In this document: piece by piece, positions 4,783-6,183 of the stretch
How the letters are laid out: each line of letters opens with the position of its first letter
How positions within the stretch are numbered: position 1 is the stretch's first letter
Translations under genes and position numbers: made by a program
Notes under the pieces: generated by a model
Database searches by the model: none
Seen by the model: only the letters and a program-made list of their open reading frames with translations
What the model was told of the DNA's origin: nothing
Assembly (NCBI GenBank): GCA_020438915.1
Contig: JAGQTR010000128.1
Location: forward strand, 1-6,183
Length of the DNA: 6,183 nt
Direction: 5' to 3'
DNA from: Mycobacterium sp.
GTDB lineage: Bacteria > Actinomycetota > Actinomycetes > Mycobacteriales > Mycobacteriaceae

Positions 4783-5949
4783 ATGCTGCACGCAGTTGCG
4801 ATTCGCGGATACCGTTCGCTTCGGGAGCTCGTGCTGCCGCTGAGCCGGCTCACTGTCGTTACGGGGGCCAACGGTACCGGCAAGTCGTCGCTTTACCGCG
4901 CCCTTCGGCTGCTGGCGGACTGCGGCCGCGGCGAGGTGATCGCGTCCTTCGCCCGCGAGGGCGGCGTCGAGTCAGCACGCTGGGCCGGCCCGGAGCATCT
5001 CGGCGGTGCCCGCCGCACCGGCACCGCACAGGGCGGGCCGCGCACCCGGTCGGTGTCGATCGAACTCGGTTATGCTGCTGACGATTTCGGCTATCTGATC
5101 GATCTGGGTCTGCCACAGGCCGGGGCAACGGCATTCGAACTCGACCCCGAGGTGAAACGCGAGGTGATTTTCGCCGGACCGGTGGCCCGTCCGAGCACCA
5201 CCCTGGTGCGTCGAGCGCGCGGTTTCGTCGAGGTGGCCAGCGATGCCGGACACGGCTTCGATGAGCTCACCCGCAACCTTGCGGCGCACCGCAGCGTGTT
5301 GGCCGACTGGGCCGGCGCACTGCCCGAACTGGCTGCGGTCCGTGACCGTTTGCGCGACTGGCGGTTCTACGACGGATTCCGCGTCGACGCGGGGGCCGCC
5401 TCCCGTCGGCCACAGGTGGGCACAAGGACACCGGTTCTGGCTGACGACGGCGCCGACCTGGCCGCCGCTGTACAGACCATCCTCGAGACCGGCACCGACG
5501 ACCTTGCCCGCGCAGTGGCGGACGCATTCGATGGCGCATCAGTGTCGGTCTCGGCCTCGGACGGACTTTTCGATCTGCAGCTTCATCAGCGCGGCATGCT
5601 GCGTCCGCTGCGCAGCGCCGAAATATCCGATGGCACTTTACGTTTCCTGCTCTGGGCTGCGGCTCTGCTGAGTCCTGCGCCACCGTCACTGATGGTGCTC
5701 AATGAGCCGGAGACATCGCTGCACCCTGATCTCATCAACCCGCTGGCAACGCTGATCGAAGAGGCCGCGACGCACACCCAGGTGATCGTGGTCACGCATT
5801 CGCAGACGCTGCGCGAGTGCCTTCGCGCCGCACCGCTGGGCAGCGACGGAGATGCCTGGGAAATACGGCTCAGCAAGGATTGGGGTGAAACCACGGTGGC
5901 CGATCAGGGCCTGCTGACCACGCCAGCGTGGGACTGGGGGAAGCGCTGA
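4783..5949 (+). CDS. AAA/ABC-type ATPase of the OLD/RecF-like 'predicted ATPase' group
   Basis: The 388-residue product is a soluble ATPase with an ABC-like head. The N-terminus, VAIRGYRSLRELVLPLSRLTVVTG, is typical of RecF/SMC/OLD-like proteins. Walker A is GANGTGKS (28-35). A signature-like segment, EISDGTLRFLL, lies at 280-290. Walker B is LMVLNEPE (303-310) with Glu308, followed by the D-loop TSLHPDL (311-317). The switch histidine is His339 in VIVVTHS. The middle (about 45-270) is variable and holds no domain I can name. There is no TOPRIM nuclease, so it is not a full OLD nuclease; it fits the stand-alone predicted ATPases (COG4637-like, from memory). Its substrate is unknown. The ATG at 4783 places the first strand as expected but lacks a ribosome site. 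The gene starts 11 bases after dinB, suggesting co-transcription and perhaps a DNA-repair or genome-defence role; that role is inference. Confidence 0.85.
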   Translation: MLHAVAIRGYRSLRELVLPLSRLTVVTGANGTGKSSLYRALRLLADCGRGEVIASFAREGGVESARWAGPEHLGGARRTGTAQGGPRTRSVSIELGYAADDFGYLIDLGLPQAGATAFELDPEVKREVIFAGPVARPSTTLVRRARGFVEVASDAGHGFDELTRNLAAHRSVLADWAGALPELAAVRDRLRDWRFYDGFRVDAGAASRRPQVGTRTPVLADDGADLAAAVQTILETGTDDLARAVADAFDGASVSVSASDGLFDLQLHQRGMLRPLRSAEISDGTLRFLLWAAALLSPAPPSLMVLNEPETSLHPDLINPLATLIEEAATHTQVIVVTHSQTLRECLRAAPLGSDGDAWEIRLSKDWGETTVADQGLLTTPAWDWGKR

Positions 5950-5952
5950 ACC

Positions 5953-6183
5953 TCAGTGCCGCCTGGGATTGGGTCGTAGCGCGCGGGTGAAGAAGACGTT
6001 CACCCGCTTCATCGTCATGCTGTAGGGCAACCACATGGTGCGCTTGAACAAGTACAGCGCGCGGATGTCCGACGAGGTGTAGATCAGGAACCGGTTGCGC
6101 ACCACACCACGCAGGATCTTGTCCGCGGCGACCTCCGGAGACACCGCGTGCCCGCCGAAGCGGTCCGTCCAGAACTGCACGCG
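5953..6183 (-). CDS. Short-chain dehydrogenase/reductase, C-terminal part (5' end outside window)
   Basis: Only the last 76 codons are visible, ending at TGA 5953-5955; the frame continues past the right edge. The segment AVSPEVAADKILRGVVRNRFLIYTSSDIRALYLFKRTMWLPYSM (shown here in pieces: AVSPEVAADKILRGVV, RNRFLIYTSSDIRALY, LFKRTMWLPYSM) is like the C-terminal tail of mycobacterial SDR-family oxidoreductases, in which the xxVAxxILxGVxxxRFLIYTS stretch follows the NAD(P)-binding Rossmann domain. The glycine-rich cofactor motif and the YxxxK catalytic pair would lie outside the window, so the activity cannot be checked. The position next to dinB matches Rv3057c of M. tuberculosis, annotated there as a short-chain dehydrogenase. 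It converges with the ATPase gene, with 3 bases between the stops. Confidence 0.75.
   Translation of the reverse strand, partial: RVQFWTDRFGGHAVSPEVAADKILRGVVRNRFLIYTSSDIRALYLFKRTMWLPYSMTMKRVNVFFTRALRPNPRRH
5983..6007 (+). terminator. Candidate hairpin terminator downstream of the ATPase
   Basis: GCGGGTGAA (5983-5991), a 7-base loop and TTCACCCGC (5999-6007) form a perfect 9-bp stem starting 33 bases after the ATPase stop. No clear U-tract follows, but mycobacterial terminators often lack one. It lies inside the last codons of the converging dehydrogenase gene, which would suit a terminator in a 3-base convergent gap, or it may be a chance result of that coding sequence. Confidence 0.4.

Noticed and set aside
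4771..4790. LexA (SOS) box at the TTCGAA between dinB and the ATPase
   Set aside because: The mycobacterial box needs TCGAAC-N4-GTTCGA; here the arms are fused without a spacer, and no fitting box was seen upstream of dinB either.

Overview
The window comes from a high-GC actinobacterium, almost certainly a non-tuberculous Mycobacterium/Mycolicibacterium. NrdH, NrdI, NrdE and DinB2 read almost residue for residue like the M. tuberculosis proteins as I remember them. The gene order also follows the M. tuberculosis block nrdE-nrdI-nrdH (Rv3051c-Rv3053c), dinP (Rv3056), SDR (Rv3057c).

Left part (1-3060, minus strand): the class Ib ribonucleotide reductase operon nrdH-nrdI-nrdE. Its likely control region lies at 3015-3037, where a 16-bp NrdR-box-like palindrome overlaps a promoter of the RecA-NDp/PafBC DNA-damage type. 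nrdE is cut by the left edge of the window. It is interrupted in frame by a complete 410-residue intein (300-1529) that has all splicing residues and a two-motif LAGLIDADG (DOD) homing endonuclease. The intein sits immediately before the cysteine equivalent to C225 of E. coli NrdA, so the catalytic redox cysteine doubles as the Cys+1 splicing nucleophile.

Middle (about 3031-3480): about 400 bases without a convincing gene. The plus strand is C-rich and there is an inverted repeat next to the nrd promoter. In M. tuberculosis this interval between nrdH and dinP carries two genes (Rv3054c and the TetR regulator Rv3055); I see neither here.

Right part (3429-5949, plus strand): a probable promoter, a possible leaderless 7-codon ORF, an unrecognised 65-residue ORF, dinB2 (a Y-family polymerase with a leucine steric gate) and an AAA/ABC-type ATPase related to OLD/RecF-like proteins. 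The first three reading frames overlap one another, and the ATPase follows after 11 bases that, with the last base of the dinB stop codon, form a perfect 12-bp palindrome. A minus-strand short-chain dehydrogenase (C-terminal part only) converges on the ATPase with 3 bases between the stop codons.

Functionally, the dNTP-synthesis operon lies divergent to an error-prone polymerase known to tolerate ribonucleotides, and the shared intergenic region may link both to nucleotide pools and DNA damage. Correct translation of nrdE here depends on protein splicing.
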